Origin: an uncultured Anaerobiospirillum sp.
GTDB taxonomy: Bacteria; Pseudomonadota; Gammaproteobacteria; Enterobacterales; Succinivibrionaceae
DNA length: 64,000 nucleotides
NCBI GenBank assembly: GCA_944390115.1
Contig: CALXOW010000001.1
Span: 1-64,000 of the forward strand
Direction: 5' to 3'
Position numbers and translations under genes: made by a program. Position 1 is the stretch's first letter, and each line of letters starts with the position of its first letter. Positions 55,289-64,000 of the stretch are shown in pieces. Under the pieces are notes generated by a model. That model was not told where the DNA came from, searched no databases, and saw only the letters and a program-made list of their open reading frames with translations.

Positions 55289-58200
55289 TTAGAGCAGGCC
55301 TTGCTCTTTGAGTTTGGTCATAACCTTTTGCGCGGTCAGCGAGTTGAGCTCCAAGCGGTGGCGCAGGTCGCGCTCAGTGAGGCGCTGGCCCTGAGCTGCA
55401 GCGATGATCGTCTTGGCTTGCTCCACTAGTTGCTCTAGCTCGCCCGTGGTTATGATGGTATCACTATCACAGAGCTGCGGTACGTACTCGGGATCGCCGT
55501 AGCGCTGATGCCAAGCGTCGATCATGGACTTGATGTCCTGCTCGGTGACGTAGGCGCCGTGAGCGCGGTGCGTGGTCTCATTGCTGAAGCGATGGAGCAT
55601 GTCACCGCGACCCAAGAGCATCTCGGCTCCATTTTCGTCCAGAATAATCTGCGACTCGTGGTAATCGCTGACCTTAAAGGCAATGCGTGCTGGCAGATTG
55701 CTCTTGATGAGGCCGGTGACCACGTTGGCGCGCGGTGATTGGGTCGCGAAAATCAGGTGAATGCCTGCAGCACGGCACTTGCCCGCCAGCTGCGCAATCA
55801 AGTTCTCAAACTCGCTGCCCTTGGAGCGCCCGCCCGCCCGAGTTTGCGCCATTAAGTCGTTGAACTCGTCGATCAAAACCACGATGCGTGGCAGCGGCTC
55901 CAAGTACTCCACGACCTTTTCGTCCTTGATAAAGTAGTTTTGGACCTGATGACCGTGGGCGCGCTCTTTTGTGATGAAGTCGTTGTAAACCTTCATGCTG
56001 CTGGTTTGCGTGACGTCATCAAAGAGCTTATAGCGACGCTCCATTTCGGCGATACACCAGCGCAAGGCGGTCATGGCATCGACCGTGACATCCTTGATCG
56101 GCGGTACCAGCATGTGCGGCAGCTTCTCGTAGGCTTGGAACTCGCGCTTCGGGTCAATGATGATAAGACGCAGCTCCTGCGGCGAGTGCTTGGCGATGAG
56201 CGAGAGCAAAATCGCGTTTAAGCCTACTGACTTACCTGCGCCCGTAGTACCTGCCACTAAGAGGTGCGGACCACCTTCCACCAAGTCGCGCACAACTGGC
56301 GTGCCATCAGGGGCTAAACCCAAGGCTAAAGGCAGAGCGGCCTGGCTTTGGGCAAACTCGGTGCTGACCAGCACGTCGCCTAAGGCAATGGTCTGGCGCT
56401 TCTTGTTAGGTACTTCCAAGCTGACATTGCTGGCGGTAAAGCGCACTAAGTCCACCCCTAGCTTGCGCGGCATTTCGCCGACGATGCGCTCAATTGCTTT
56501 GGTGGTTTCGCCATAGCCTAGTTGCAGCACAAAGCGGGTGATGACCGGGCCTGGGACGTAACACTTGCGGTTGACCCTAGCTTTGACTCCAAACTCACGC
56601 AGCACATCATCGATCTTATTGGCCATTTCCTCGAGCTTGCGCTCACTGGCCTCTTGATCGTACTGCGAGCGCGGTAAGAGCTCAGCTACCCGTGGGCGCC
56701 ATTCGTTGTAGGCGCGGCGCGGTACCGTGGCCAGCCATTCGCTGCGCTCTGGTGCCAGAACTTCAGATTCAGGCTGCGGCGGGGTTACAACCGGAGGCTC
56801 AACCGGTGGTTGCGGTGGCATAACTGGCGGCTCAACCGGCGGTTGCGGAGGCACAACTGGCGGTTGTGGCGGAACCGGTGGAACCTGAGGTGGATCCGGA
56901 ATTACAGGAGGTTGAGGCGGTTCAGGCATGACCACTGTCGTTGGCTGCGGCTCATCCTCAGGCTGTGGCGTTACCACGGTCTCTTCTGGCTGAGTGAACT
57001 CATCGTGAATGAGCGGTGCAGTTTGCCCGCCTAAGATGGGCTCGAGCCCTAAGCCTGAGTCACGGACGAGTTTTTCATGGTCGAGCTGGAAATTGTCTTG
57101 GGCTGAGGTTTCGACTTGGTTCGAGGTCTCGACCTTAGTTGAAGTCTCTTCCTTGGTTACTGCTACCGTCTGAGGCTCAGAGCTTGGCTCAGTCTTAATC
57201 TCTGGTTCTGGCTTTACGGTGGCAGGCAGCTGCGCTTGCAGCAAGAACTTAGGATCGTCCTTGATGCAGTACTGCTTGATCGTGTCATCGTGGCACTTCT
57301 CGGCGATGGCCTCCAGGGCCTGGTAGTTGCCCTTGCCTTGGTGCTGGTGGAATGTAGTCAGCACGGTAGTGACGCCCGCGCCGGTGAACTTGGCTTGCAC
57401 CAGTGGGAAGCCTTGGTTTGGACTTGATTTATCGAGCTTAGGATCGATATTAGCCTCGCACAGTGGTGGGGTGAGGTTGAGGCTCTCCCCTTCGTCCGCG
57501 CCACTGCTGCGGGCAAAGACCAAGGAGCAGCCCTTGAGCAGAATGTCGACCTGGCCGTTGCGAATGAGCTGCTGCACCCGGCTAAACTCGTCGGAGCCGA
57601 GGTTTTGCTCGGCGCTGAGCGGACTTAATTGATCGCTGTTGTCGACCAGCATGTCGGCGATGCGCGCCAGCCACTGTTTGCGATCTAAGCTGTGACGCGT
57701 GGCGTAGAGCTTAAAGGCGCGGTGCAAGAGTTCGGTGGTCTCGCGCGTCTGCTTTAAGGACTTATTGGCGGCATCGGTGCTGGTGCACTCTAAGAATTTG
57801 CTCTCCATGACTACCAGGTTTAACAGGTAGTGCGCCTCCCCGTTGACCTCGTGCTTGATAAGCTGAATACCTAAGAGGTCGGCCAGGCGCTTTTGGCGCT
57901 GCGACCCCACTGCTTGGAAGATGCTCTTGTAGTCATCGAGGTAAATCAAGCTGCGATAGGTCTGACCCTGAGCCTGATAGTGCTGAGCGATCAGGTCCAT
58001 CATGCTTTGCGCCATAAAGCCGGTTAGGACCACGCCCATCAGCTCATAGGCGTGTTGACGGCGCAGCTGCGCGTGCATCAGCAGACGCCCTGAGATATTA
58101 AGCGAGGCCTCGGCGACTTGAGCAAGGCAACTTGCTTGCTCTTCAGGGCTTAAGTTGGTGTCAGCCACCAACTCCTGCAAGAACTGGCGGGTCTTGGCCT

Positions 58201-61200
58201 CGACATTGACTTGGGTCGCGATGATGAAGTTGAGGCTATTGTGTGGCAGCTTTTGATAGTACAGGACGCGAATGCTCTGGCTCTTGAGCTGCTTGCGATC
58301 GAGCAAGTCATCAAGATAGAACACGGCATCACACGACTTGTGGATCTGCGTGATCGCTTGGGTCAGGCGATCGTTGCCGAGCGCGCGGTATTCATCTTCG
58401 ATGGTGCGCTCATAAAGCGGCGTCGGGACCGTCAGGGTGCTGGAGCTTGGCTCAGTTAAGCCCAGAGCGAGTGCGGCCTGTCCTGCTTGACTCAGGCTTA
58501 CTTGCTGCGCGGTCAGGGCTTGCTCGAGTTGTACTTGCGCCTTTTTGAAGTCTTGGTAGGAGCCAATCTTTAAGTAGTAGATACTGTGCAAGAGCATAAT
58601 CTTGCTTAAAGGCAAGACCGGACTGACCACAAAGCGCCCTAAGGCCTGGGTCGGCGTGGCGTCAACCATATTGATGAGCGATGGCTGGTAGTGCACCTCA
58701 TCGCTGACCACTGGGACCTCGTACGCCGGGGTGAATTGGAAGCTCGAGCGAGCATCGAAGGCATGCACCATCAGGCCAATTTGGGCAAAACGATCGTTGC
58801 CCGAGCTCTCATTGCTGTGCGCGCTGTCGTAGGTGTAGGTGTTTCCGTAGGTGCTGCCATAGCTGTTGGCGCTGACCGCATTTTGCTGCAAGCTCATGCG
58901 CTCTAAGTAATCGTTGAGCGTGCCAAAGCGCTTGCTTAAGCCGACGCCATTATCCTCGAGCAAGATGGTGACGCTGACGTCCTTGACGAACTCCGGGCCT
59001 TCAAGTGATTGCTTGAGGGCAAAGCGCTCACCTTCAAAGAGGGCAAATACCTCTTGGGCTTGCTGGGCGCTTGGGCACAATATGACCAAGTTCAAACGAG
59101 TGCCACTCCAGTTTTCGTGCTGCTCGTGCTGCAAGGTGCGATAGAGCTCCAAGGCAAAGCCTGGTACCGGGCAATGACTTAAGATCAGGGTGCATTGACT
59201 GAGCGGATAAGGGTGATGCTTGAGGTAAGCACCAATTTGCGCGCTCAAAGCACCTAAGGCTAATTCGCTGGAGTTGCTGCTGGCGTTAGCGCCACCAATG
59301 CCCGAGCAGCCGCCACCGCCTTGGGCACCGTTAGAGAGATTGGTCGTGATGGCCTTCTTCGGGCGCCCACGGCCCTTGAGATTGACGGGACGGGCAAGGT
59401 TCTCACCTAAGTCCGAGCGCAGCTTGTTGGAGGCCACATACAGGGTGTAGCCGCCTAAGGCTTGGGTGGCAATAAGTTCGCTATAACGGGCATTGACCGG
59501 GGCATCATGCTGACTTAAGCCATTGAGGCAGAGCTCGGGGGCGTCGTAGTAGTTGAGATCTTGCTCTAAGGAGGCCAAGAACACATCGCGATCGTTGATC
59601 GAAATTGGCTTTTCCAAGATGTCGCAGATGAGCTCTTGAGTGCGCTCGAGCTTGCAGGCGTGGCTGCGCAAGGCCTCGACCGTAAATGGAGTGGCAATGG
59701 CGTAGCTTGAGTCTTGGGCGCTGGCACTCTTACGATAGGCCATACCTACTTGCAAGATGAGAGCAAGCAGTTCCTTGAGCTTAGCGGTCGCCGGGCTCAA
59801 GCCTTGTTGCAGCTGATTAATCGGGCTCTGTAAGAGCTCGTACTGGAGGGCGCTATAGCTGTGGCTGAGCTCATGGCAGGCGTGCGGCTGCAAGGTGCAG
59901 TCTTTGAGCTGCTGTAAGCAGTCGTGATAGTGCTGCTCAAATTGAACAAAGCAATCTTTGATTGGTTGGGTAAGGCTAGGGTCGTTGAGCTGCTGCTCTA
60001 AGCTCTCCATCGTGGCCTGCCAGCGCGCGCTTAAGTCACAATCAGCGCTGTCGCTGACGTTAAAGAAGGTGCGCTCACTCTTCTCTGGAATCAAGAGCGT
60101 GGTGCTATTGTAGAGACTTAAGTCTTGGAGCGTGCCTTGCGCCGTAAACTCATCATGCTCAAAGAGGCCACAACGTAAGATTGGGCCTGAGGTGAGGGCC
60201 TCTAAGTCAGCACTGAAGAAGGAGCTGACGCGCTCAGGGCGCAGCTGCCAAGTGAGCTTAAACGGCTTGCCTTGCTCGAGCGTATTGCCTTCCTTTTTAC
60301 GATAGGTTGGAGTGAGCACCAAAACTAAGGTGAGATCGCGTTCCTTAGTGGACTTGGCAGGCTGTTTTTTCCCGCGTGCGGCAAAGAACTTTTGGTAGTT
60401 AAAGAGCGGATTGAGGTCGGGCTCGTCCTGGGACTCTGCTTGCTTCGAGGTGGTATTGCTCCCGGCGTAATCCACCACCAAGCGCCCGCCCAGGCGCTCG
60501 GTCAGGCCACGCAGGAACGCGCCATAGCGCAGGCTAAAGTACGACATCACCGCCGCATTCTTCTCTAAGATCTTCTGGGCGGTGCCATCTAAGGTGATGG
60601 TGAGGCGCTCGAGCAGCTCCTCGCTGTCGTCGCCGCTGCGGGCTAAGTTGAGCACCGCCTTGCTCAGCGATAAGAGGAAATTAGGCTCGGCGTAATTGTC
60701 CTCGTAGTAGATGTACTTTTCCCATTCCTTGCTGATCGACGTCTCTTGGTCGAAGATAGCGCGGCGGCTTTGGTAAAGCTCATTGAGCTCATTGCGATTG
60801 TCACGGGTCAGGGCCTTGACGTCTTGCTTGACCAACTCAATCGTGGTTTCTTCTTGGGTGGTGAGCTTGGCCTCGTTGGTCAAATTGTCCTGGAACATGG
60901 CCATGGTGCGCTCGTAGAGGCTCTTCTTTTGCTCGGCCTTAGGCTCAGGGTTAAAGAAGAGTTCGAGCTTGCCCGTCCATTCAATCGTGCACAGCTGCGC
61001 AAAAAGTGCCTCGCGCTTGCTTTTGGGAGCGACAAATTCCTTGAGCAGGCCTGACTCCCATTCAGCAAGCAGTGGTACTTCCTCCTTAGTGCCCTCAATC
61101 ACAGTCGTGGCCGTGAGCAGTGGGCTCAGGTTCTCTTTGAGCTTGTTAAGCTTGAAGCTCTCTAATGGCTGGCCAGCGGCGACCGCATAATTAAAGAGGG

Positions 61201-62137
61201 TCGGGCGTTCTTTTAAAATGCCGCTCACTAAGCGCTTAACTTGCAGTTTGGTGTAAGGCTTAGGGCTCTTGCTCTTAGTTAAGAAGAGCTCTTCTTGGCG
61301 CGGGATCTGGAAGGTAGGCAAGGCCTGACCTAAGGCTGAGCGCACATTGCGTGCTCCGGCGGCCAAAGCTAACAGAACCTGGGCGATATAGGCGCTGACA
61401 TCACTGGGCTTGACGCTTAAGGTGTCGCATAGGGCACTTAAAGTGGTGGCTAAGTCATCGCGCAGCGGGTCGGTCAAGAGCGCGGCCAAGATGCGCGGCA
61501 CGTCCTTGATCTGGGCTTGTTCATAAGGCGTAAGTTCGGTGCTAAGCTCAGGTAGAGCTTGCTGTAAGGAGGTTAAGACCTCGACTAACACCGCTTTGTC
61601 TGAGAGGTGCTGCTTTAAGCTCTCGGAGTTGATGCGATCGGTGATATTGCTTAAGGTGTCCTCGTTCTCACCGCTGGAGATAGCGCAGAGCTTGATGGTA
61701 TTAGGCTCAATATTGTTGCGCCAATAGGTCGCGTTTTGGTCATTGGCCACGACCCACGAGGGTATGTTTGGACCTAAATCCAAGTCTTGCAGGGCCTTTT
61801 GCGTGATCGCAATCGAGAGATTGCTGGCGATCTCACCTTGCTCCTGCAGCGCCTGCACTTTAGCCACAATGGCCGTGAGGTAGTGCGGATCTAAATGTTC
61901 AAATAAGATCAGGCGTGATGGAGCAAAGTCTTGCTCGTCATCATCACCTGTTTCCTCGCCTTGCTCGGGCAAAAACTCCAGCACGCACTGCGCGCCCACT
62001 AAGCCTAAGATTTCTTGGGCTAAGCGTGCGGCCACGGCATCGTGAACCGTTTGCAGCTCACGCTGATAGGCTAAGGCCTGATTTTCAGCGACCGTCAGCT
62101 CCAGGTTAACGGTCGGTGGAGTGGTTTGAGTGGACAT
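55289..62137 (-). CDS. giant protein with FtsK-type DNA translocase motor and candidate nuclease motif (possible DptH-like defence protein)
   Basis: The protein is 2,282 residues long. Residues 1 to about 1,720 are mostly soluble, with no membrane span. Around 1398-1450, LDDYKS, ADLLGIQL and VVMESKF (Glu1445, Lys1447) fit a PD-(D/E)XK nuclease core. A Pro-rich linker (about 1726-1793) follows. The last 480 residues are a full FtsK-type motor: GPVITRFVLQLGYG, VPNKKRQTIALGDVL, Walker A GTTGAGKS (1963-1970), IIIDPKREF, Walker B IVVLIDEFNDL (Asp2090), ATQSPRANVVTGLIK and a winged-helix-like C-terminus. Cell-division FtsK has N-terminal TM helices; this protein does not. A DptH-like or other HerA/FtsK defence role is inferred. 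Start chosen at ATG 62137, 27 nt after the upstream gene. Confidence 0.8.
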   Translation of the reverse strand: MSTQTTPPTVNLELTVAENQALAYQRELQTVHDAVAARLAQEILGLVGAQCVLEFLPEQGEETGDDDEQDFAPSRLILFEHLDPHYLTAIVAKVQALQEQGEIASNLSIAITQKALQDLDLGPNIPSWVVANDQNATYWRNNIEPNTIKLCAISSGENEDTLSNITDRINSESLKQHLSDKAVLVEVLTSLQQALPELSTELTPYEQAQIKDVPRILAALLTDPLRDDLATTLSALCDTLSVKPSDVSAYIAQVLLALAAGARNVRSALGQALPTFQIPRQEELFLTKSKSPKPYTKLQVKRLVSGILKERPTLFNYAVAAGQPLESFKLNKLKENLSPLLTATTVIEGTKEEVPLLAEWESGLLKEFVAPKSKREALFAQLCTIEWTGKLELFFNPEPKAEQKKSLYERTMAMFQDNLTNEAKLTTQEETTIELVKQDVKALTRDNRNELNELYQSRRAIFDQETSISKEWEKYIYYEDNYAEPNFLLSLSKAVLNLARSGDDSEELLERLTITLDGTAQKILEKNAAVMSYFSLRYGAFLRGLTERLGGRLVVDYAGSNTTSKQAESQDEPDLNPLFNYQKFFAARGKKQPAKSTKERDLTLVLVLTPTYRKKEGNTLEQGKPFKLTWQLRPERVSSFFSADLEALTSGPILRCGLFEHDEFTAQGTLQDLSLYNSTTLLIPEKSERTFFNVSDSADCDLSARWQATMESLEQQLNDPSLTQPIKDCFVQFEQHYHDCLQQLKDCTLQPHACHELSHSYSALQYELLQSPINQLQQGLSPATAKLKELLALILQVGMAYRKSASAQDSSYAIATPFTVEALRSHACKLERTQELICDILEKPISINDRDVFLASLEQDLNYYDAPELCLNGLSQHDAPVNARYSELIATQALGGYTLYVASNKLRSDLGENLARPVNLKGRGRPKKAITTNLSNGAQGGGGCSGIGGANASSNSSELALGALSAQIGAYLKHHPYPLSQCTLILSHCPVPGFALELYRTLQHEQHENWSGTRLNLVILCPSAQQAQEVFALFEGERFALKQSLEGPEFVKDVSVTILLEDNGVGLSKRFGTLNDYLERMSLQQNAVSANSYGSTYGNTYTYDSAHSNESSGNDRFAQIGLMVHAFDARSSFQFTPAYEVPVVSDEVHYQPSLINMVDATPTQALGRFVVSPVLPLSKIMLLHSIYYLKIGSYQDFKKAQVQLEQALTAQQVSLSQAGQAALALGLTEPSSSTLTVPTPLYERTIEDEYRALGNDRLTQAITQIHKSCDAVFYLDDLLDRKQLKSQSIRVLYYQKLPHNSLNFIIATQVNVEAKTRQFLQELVADTNLSPEEQASCLAQVAEASLNISGRLLMHAQLRRQHAYELMGVVLTGFMAQSMMDLIAQHYQAQGQTYRSLIYLDDYKSIFQAVGSQRQKRLADLLGIQLIKHEVNGEAHYLLNLVVMESKFLECTSTDAANKSLKQTRETTELLHRAFKLYATRHSLDRKQWLARIADMLVDNSDQLSPLSAEQNLGSDEFSRVQQLIRNGQVDILLKGCSLVFARSSGADEGESLNLTPPLCEANIDPKLDKSSPNQGFPLVQAKFTGAGVTTVLTTFHQHQGKGNYQALEAIAEKCHDDTIKQYCIKDDPKFLLQAQLPATVKPEPEIKTEPSSEPQTVAVTKEETSTKVETSNQVETSAQDNFQLDHEKLVRDSGLGLEPILGGQTAPLIHDEFTQPEETVVTPQPEDEPQPTTVVMPEPPQPPVIPDPPQVPPVPPQPPVVPPQPPVEPPVMPPQPPVEPPVVTPPQPESEVLAPERSEWLATVPRRAYNEWRPRVAELLPRSQYDQEASERKLEEMANKIDDVLREFGVKARVNRKCYVPGPVITRFVLQLGYGETTKAIERIVGEMPRKLGVDLVRFTASNVSLEVPNKKRQTIALGDVLVSTEFAQSQAALPLALGLAPDGTPVVRDLVEGGPHLLVAGTTGAGKSVGLNAILLSLIAKHSPQELRLIIIDPKREFQAYEKLPHMLVPPIKDVTVDAMTALRWCIAEMERRYKLFDDVTQTSSMKVYNDFITKERAHGHQVQNYFIKDEKVVEYLEPLPRIVVLIDEFNDLMAQTRAGGRSKGSEFENLIAQLAGKCRAAGIHLIFATQSPRANVVTGLIKSNLPARIAFKVSDYHESQIILDENGAEMLLGRGDMLHRFSNETTHRAHGAYVTEQDIKSMIDAWHQRYGDPEYVPQLCDSDTIITTGELEQLVEQAKTIIAAAQGQRLTERDLRHRLELNSLTAQKVMTKLKEQGLL

Positions 62138-62163
62138 AGACGACAATCCCCAGCAAGGATGGA

Positions 62164-64000
62164 TTAAGATTGAGGGTTTGGACCCGCCGCACAAAATGGG
62201 TTTTTAACGAAATCACAGCCGTCGCTTAAGACCAACAAGAAGCCTAAGCGCTCGAGCTTAATACGCAGGGCACGTTCGTTTTTGCGAAATTCCTCATCGA
62301 GATCGCCCAAGCGCAAGCTGCCATAGTAGCGGCCGCCTTTAGCGTAATTGGCCCGTGCCTGCTTGACGCCAATGATGATGTGATAGCGCTCGGCGAGCGC
62401 TTGCAAAAAGTCTTGCCAAGGCAAATGACGGTTCTTGCCTAAGATCGCCATCACCAAGGTCGTGACCAAGTGGTCACTTAAGACATAGCAGTGGCCGGTG
62501 GTGAGCTCGGTGGTGATAAGGCCAATCTGGCGCCCCAGCACGCGATGATAGTTGTTGTCGTAGGCGCGCTGATCTTGGAAGTAGCCCAAGAATACCGTGA
62601 CAAAATCCTTGTAGCCGACCCGCAAGGCCACAATGCGCTCGTACGGCGTGCCGACCGGATTTTTGCCCTTGAGGAGCGCCAGCTTGTCGGCCAGGTAAGT
62701 TAAGAGCTCAGTTTGCCCAGTTTGATTGAAGCTAAAGAGGGCAAAGATTGCCTTCAAGATTAGGTTAACCTTGTCGGCCGTGAGCACGCCCCCTTTAAAA
62801 CCGGGTTGTACTTCCTCGAGGAAGAGGCGTAAGTGCGCATAGGCGTATTGCTTTAACATCAGGGCATGGAGCTCGTAGTTGGCCTTACAGCGCATAAGCG
62901 CGGCCTTGCGCATCCGGTCTTTAGGCGAGGTATTGACCGCTGGAATGATGCTGATATCGACTGCCTTATCGGGATCGTAGAGCGCTATCGCGCCTTGGCT
63001 TTGCTCAAGTCCCAACACCATAAAATTGAGCAAGGTGATAGTACCTAAGGCCTCAAAGAGGTCTTGGTGGGTTAGACTTTGGGCCAAGATATTGGCATAG
63101 TCACCTAAAAGCTGGATAAAGATACGGTGGCCTTGCAGTGGGAAGGAGTTGAGGTGATTGAGCTTATCGACCGCAATCTGACCTATCGGCCACGAGGCTT
63201 TCTGCTTATCTCTGAAGTAGTTAAAGTCACTGTCGTCGGCATTGGTTGCCAAAGCCCCGGCATGCGCTGCAAGGTATTGGCACAGCTCCAGCTCGGCTTG
63301 GGCATAAGGCCCTTCGACTTGTTGGGCGCAGCGATTGAAGATATTAGGTTGCTCTAAGAAACGTTGATAGAGCTCCCGTCCCACTTGCTGGGTGAGCGCT
63401 AATACTTGGCCGCTAAAGCGCTTGGACTTGACCTCTAGTCCCAGCTCCGGATAGAGCGAGCGCTCATGAGCGCTGCTGGCCCAATTCTGAAATTGCTGGA
63501 GACTAGCCTTGGTGGGGGCGCGCATCAGGGCAAAGTAAAGGATTTGCCCTGAGCCGCTTAAGTCAGGACTGATCGGCTTGAGCTCTTGGTTGAGCTGCCA
63601 AAAACAGGTGTAGGGACCACACGGAATTAAAAAACGTGAAGTCCAAGCAACCCCATCACCGCTGTCCATCGCCCAGTTTTGCAAGAGGCGTAAGGCGGTG
63701 GTAAAGGTGGCAAAGTCTTTAAAACTGCGCTTGAGGTAGCTCAGATCCAAGGCGGGACTGTCCTCAGTACCATTAATCCAGTTGTTGGCACTGACGAATT
63801 GTTGCTGCCATTGCTCCCACTTGTGTTCGTCGGTTAAGTCATTGCGCTGATTAATCGGACCCACCGTATTGTTGTTGAAGATCAGGGCCCGCAGCAGCAC
63901 ATGCTTGGTGCGGATAAAAGCGGGGTAGAACTCAGAACTTAAGCGTACCTGCGGTTCTTGCCAGTAGGGCATCAGCGCAAAGTTACGCGGCTGGCACATG
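62164..64000 (-). CDS. partner protein of the FtsK-like giant, partial at the right edge
   Basis: At least 611 residues, ending 27 nt before the giant gene, so the two are almost surely cotranscribed. It is soluble, with many aromatic/Gln-rich helices and no catalytic motif recognised. The last 60 residues (YYGSLRLGDLDEEFRKNERA, then LERLGFLLVLSDGCDFVKNP) look like a winged-helix module of the type that ends DptG-like or MADS-like defence components; this match is from memory and not certain. An ATG lies at 63999, but the frame may continue beyond the window, so the N-terminus is undefined. Confidence 0.7.
   Translation of the reverse strand, partial: MCQPRNFALMPYWQEPQVRLSSEFYPAFIRTKHVLLRALIFNNNTVGPINQRNDLTDEHKWEQWQQQFVSANNWINGTEDSPALDLSYLKRSFKDFATFTTALRLLQNWAMDSGDGVAWTSRFLIPCGPYTCFWQLNQELKPISPDLSGSGQILYFALMRAPTKASLQQFQNWASSAHERSLYPELGLEVKSKRFSGQVLALTQQVGRELYQRFLEQPNIFNRCAQQVEGPYAQAELELCQYLAAHAGALATNADDSDFNYFRDKQKASWPIGQIAVDKLNHLNSFPLQGHRIFIQLLGDYANILAQSLTHQDLFEALGTITLLNFMVLGLEQSQGAIALYDPDKAVDISIIPAVNTSPKDRMRKAALMRCKANYELHALMLKQYAYAHLRLFLEEVQPGFKGGVLTADKVNLILKAIFALFSFNQTGQTELLTYLADKLALLKGKNPVGTPYERIVALRVGYKDFVTVFLGYFQDQRAYDNNYHRVLGRQIGLITTELTTGHCYVLSDHLVTTLVMAILGKNRHLPWQDFLQALAERYHIIIGVKQARANYAKGGRYYGSLRLGDLDEEFRKNERALRIKLERLGFLLVLSDGCDFVKNPFCAAGPNPQS

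Noticed and set aside
55289-62137. Housekeeping cell-division FtsK
   Set aside because: No N-terminal membrane helices, a 1,700-residue unrelated N-terminal region and operon coupling to an unknown gene.

Overview
The window reads as chromosome of a motile, Gram-negative gammaproteobacterium. The leuABCD order with a leader-peptide attenuator, potGHI, metNI and lutABC genes, Tar-like chemoreceptors and periplasmic binding proteins all fit that. The low-complexity protein tails, the AAA-ATPase-like/PD-(D/E)XK gene and the large set of pRiA4b ORF-3-like proteins recall Succinivibrionaceae (Anaerobiospirillum/Succinivibrio); this family assignment is inference from gene content, not a database result. 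No tRNA, rRNA or CRISPR array was recognised.

Layout. 0-5 kb: two methyl-accepting chemotaxis proteins (minus strand) and an AlkA-type DNA glycosylase. 5-12 kb: a tiny membrane ORF, an NhaC-type antiporter, an AAA-ATPase-like protein, a SprA-related protein and an alpha/beta hydrolase. 12-16.4 kb: putrescine-type ABC transporter genes potG-potH-potI (minus), the last with a 330-residue low-complexity tail. 17-19 kb: an iron-containing alcohol dehydrogenase and an unknown small protein. 19.3-23.2 kb: three tandem flagellin genes with the same promoter, ends and terminator but different centres. 23.0-24.3 kb: a gene-poor stretch holding a 205-bp MITE. 24.3-28.4 kb: nhaA, a secreted protein and a Gfo/Idh/MocA oxidoreductase. 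28.7-34.1 kb: leuL-attenuator-leuABCD. 34.3-37.2 kb: lutA-lutC-lutB for lactate oxidation. 37.4-41.2 kb: an unknown protein, metQ and a membrane-anchored J-domain protein.

41.5-50.1 kb is the most unusual region. Six consecutive plus-strand genes carry about 15 copies of the pRiA4b ORF-3-like domain. They include a 1,119-residue protein with seven copies separated by Asp/Glu-rich linkers, and a protein whose N-terminus is a histone-H1-like Lys/Ala/Pro tail built from 105-bp tandem repeats. The last member is broken by an in-frame amber codon. This block sits between metQ and its cognate metNI genes (50.5-52.3 kb), which share short leader motifs with metQ.

52.4-55.2 kb: an ArsB-type permease, an intact SMR efflux protein, a decayed SMR paralogue split by a 120-bp MITE (removing it with one TA restores the frame), and two small membrane proteins with related transmembrane/tail modules. 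55.3-64 kb: a minus-strand pair made of a partial gene running off the right edge and a 2,282-residue protein. The latter ends in a complete FtsK-type motor, preceded by a candidate PD-(D/E)XK motif and a proline-rich linker. It lacks the membrane segments of cell-division FtsK and is best read as a candidate DNA-targeting defence pair (DptGH-like or related), not yet confirmed.
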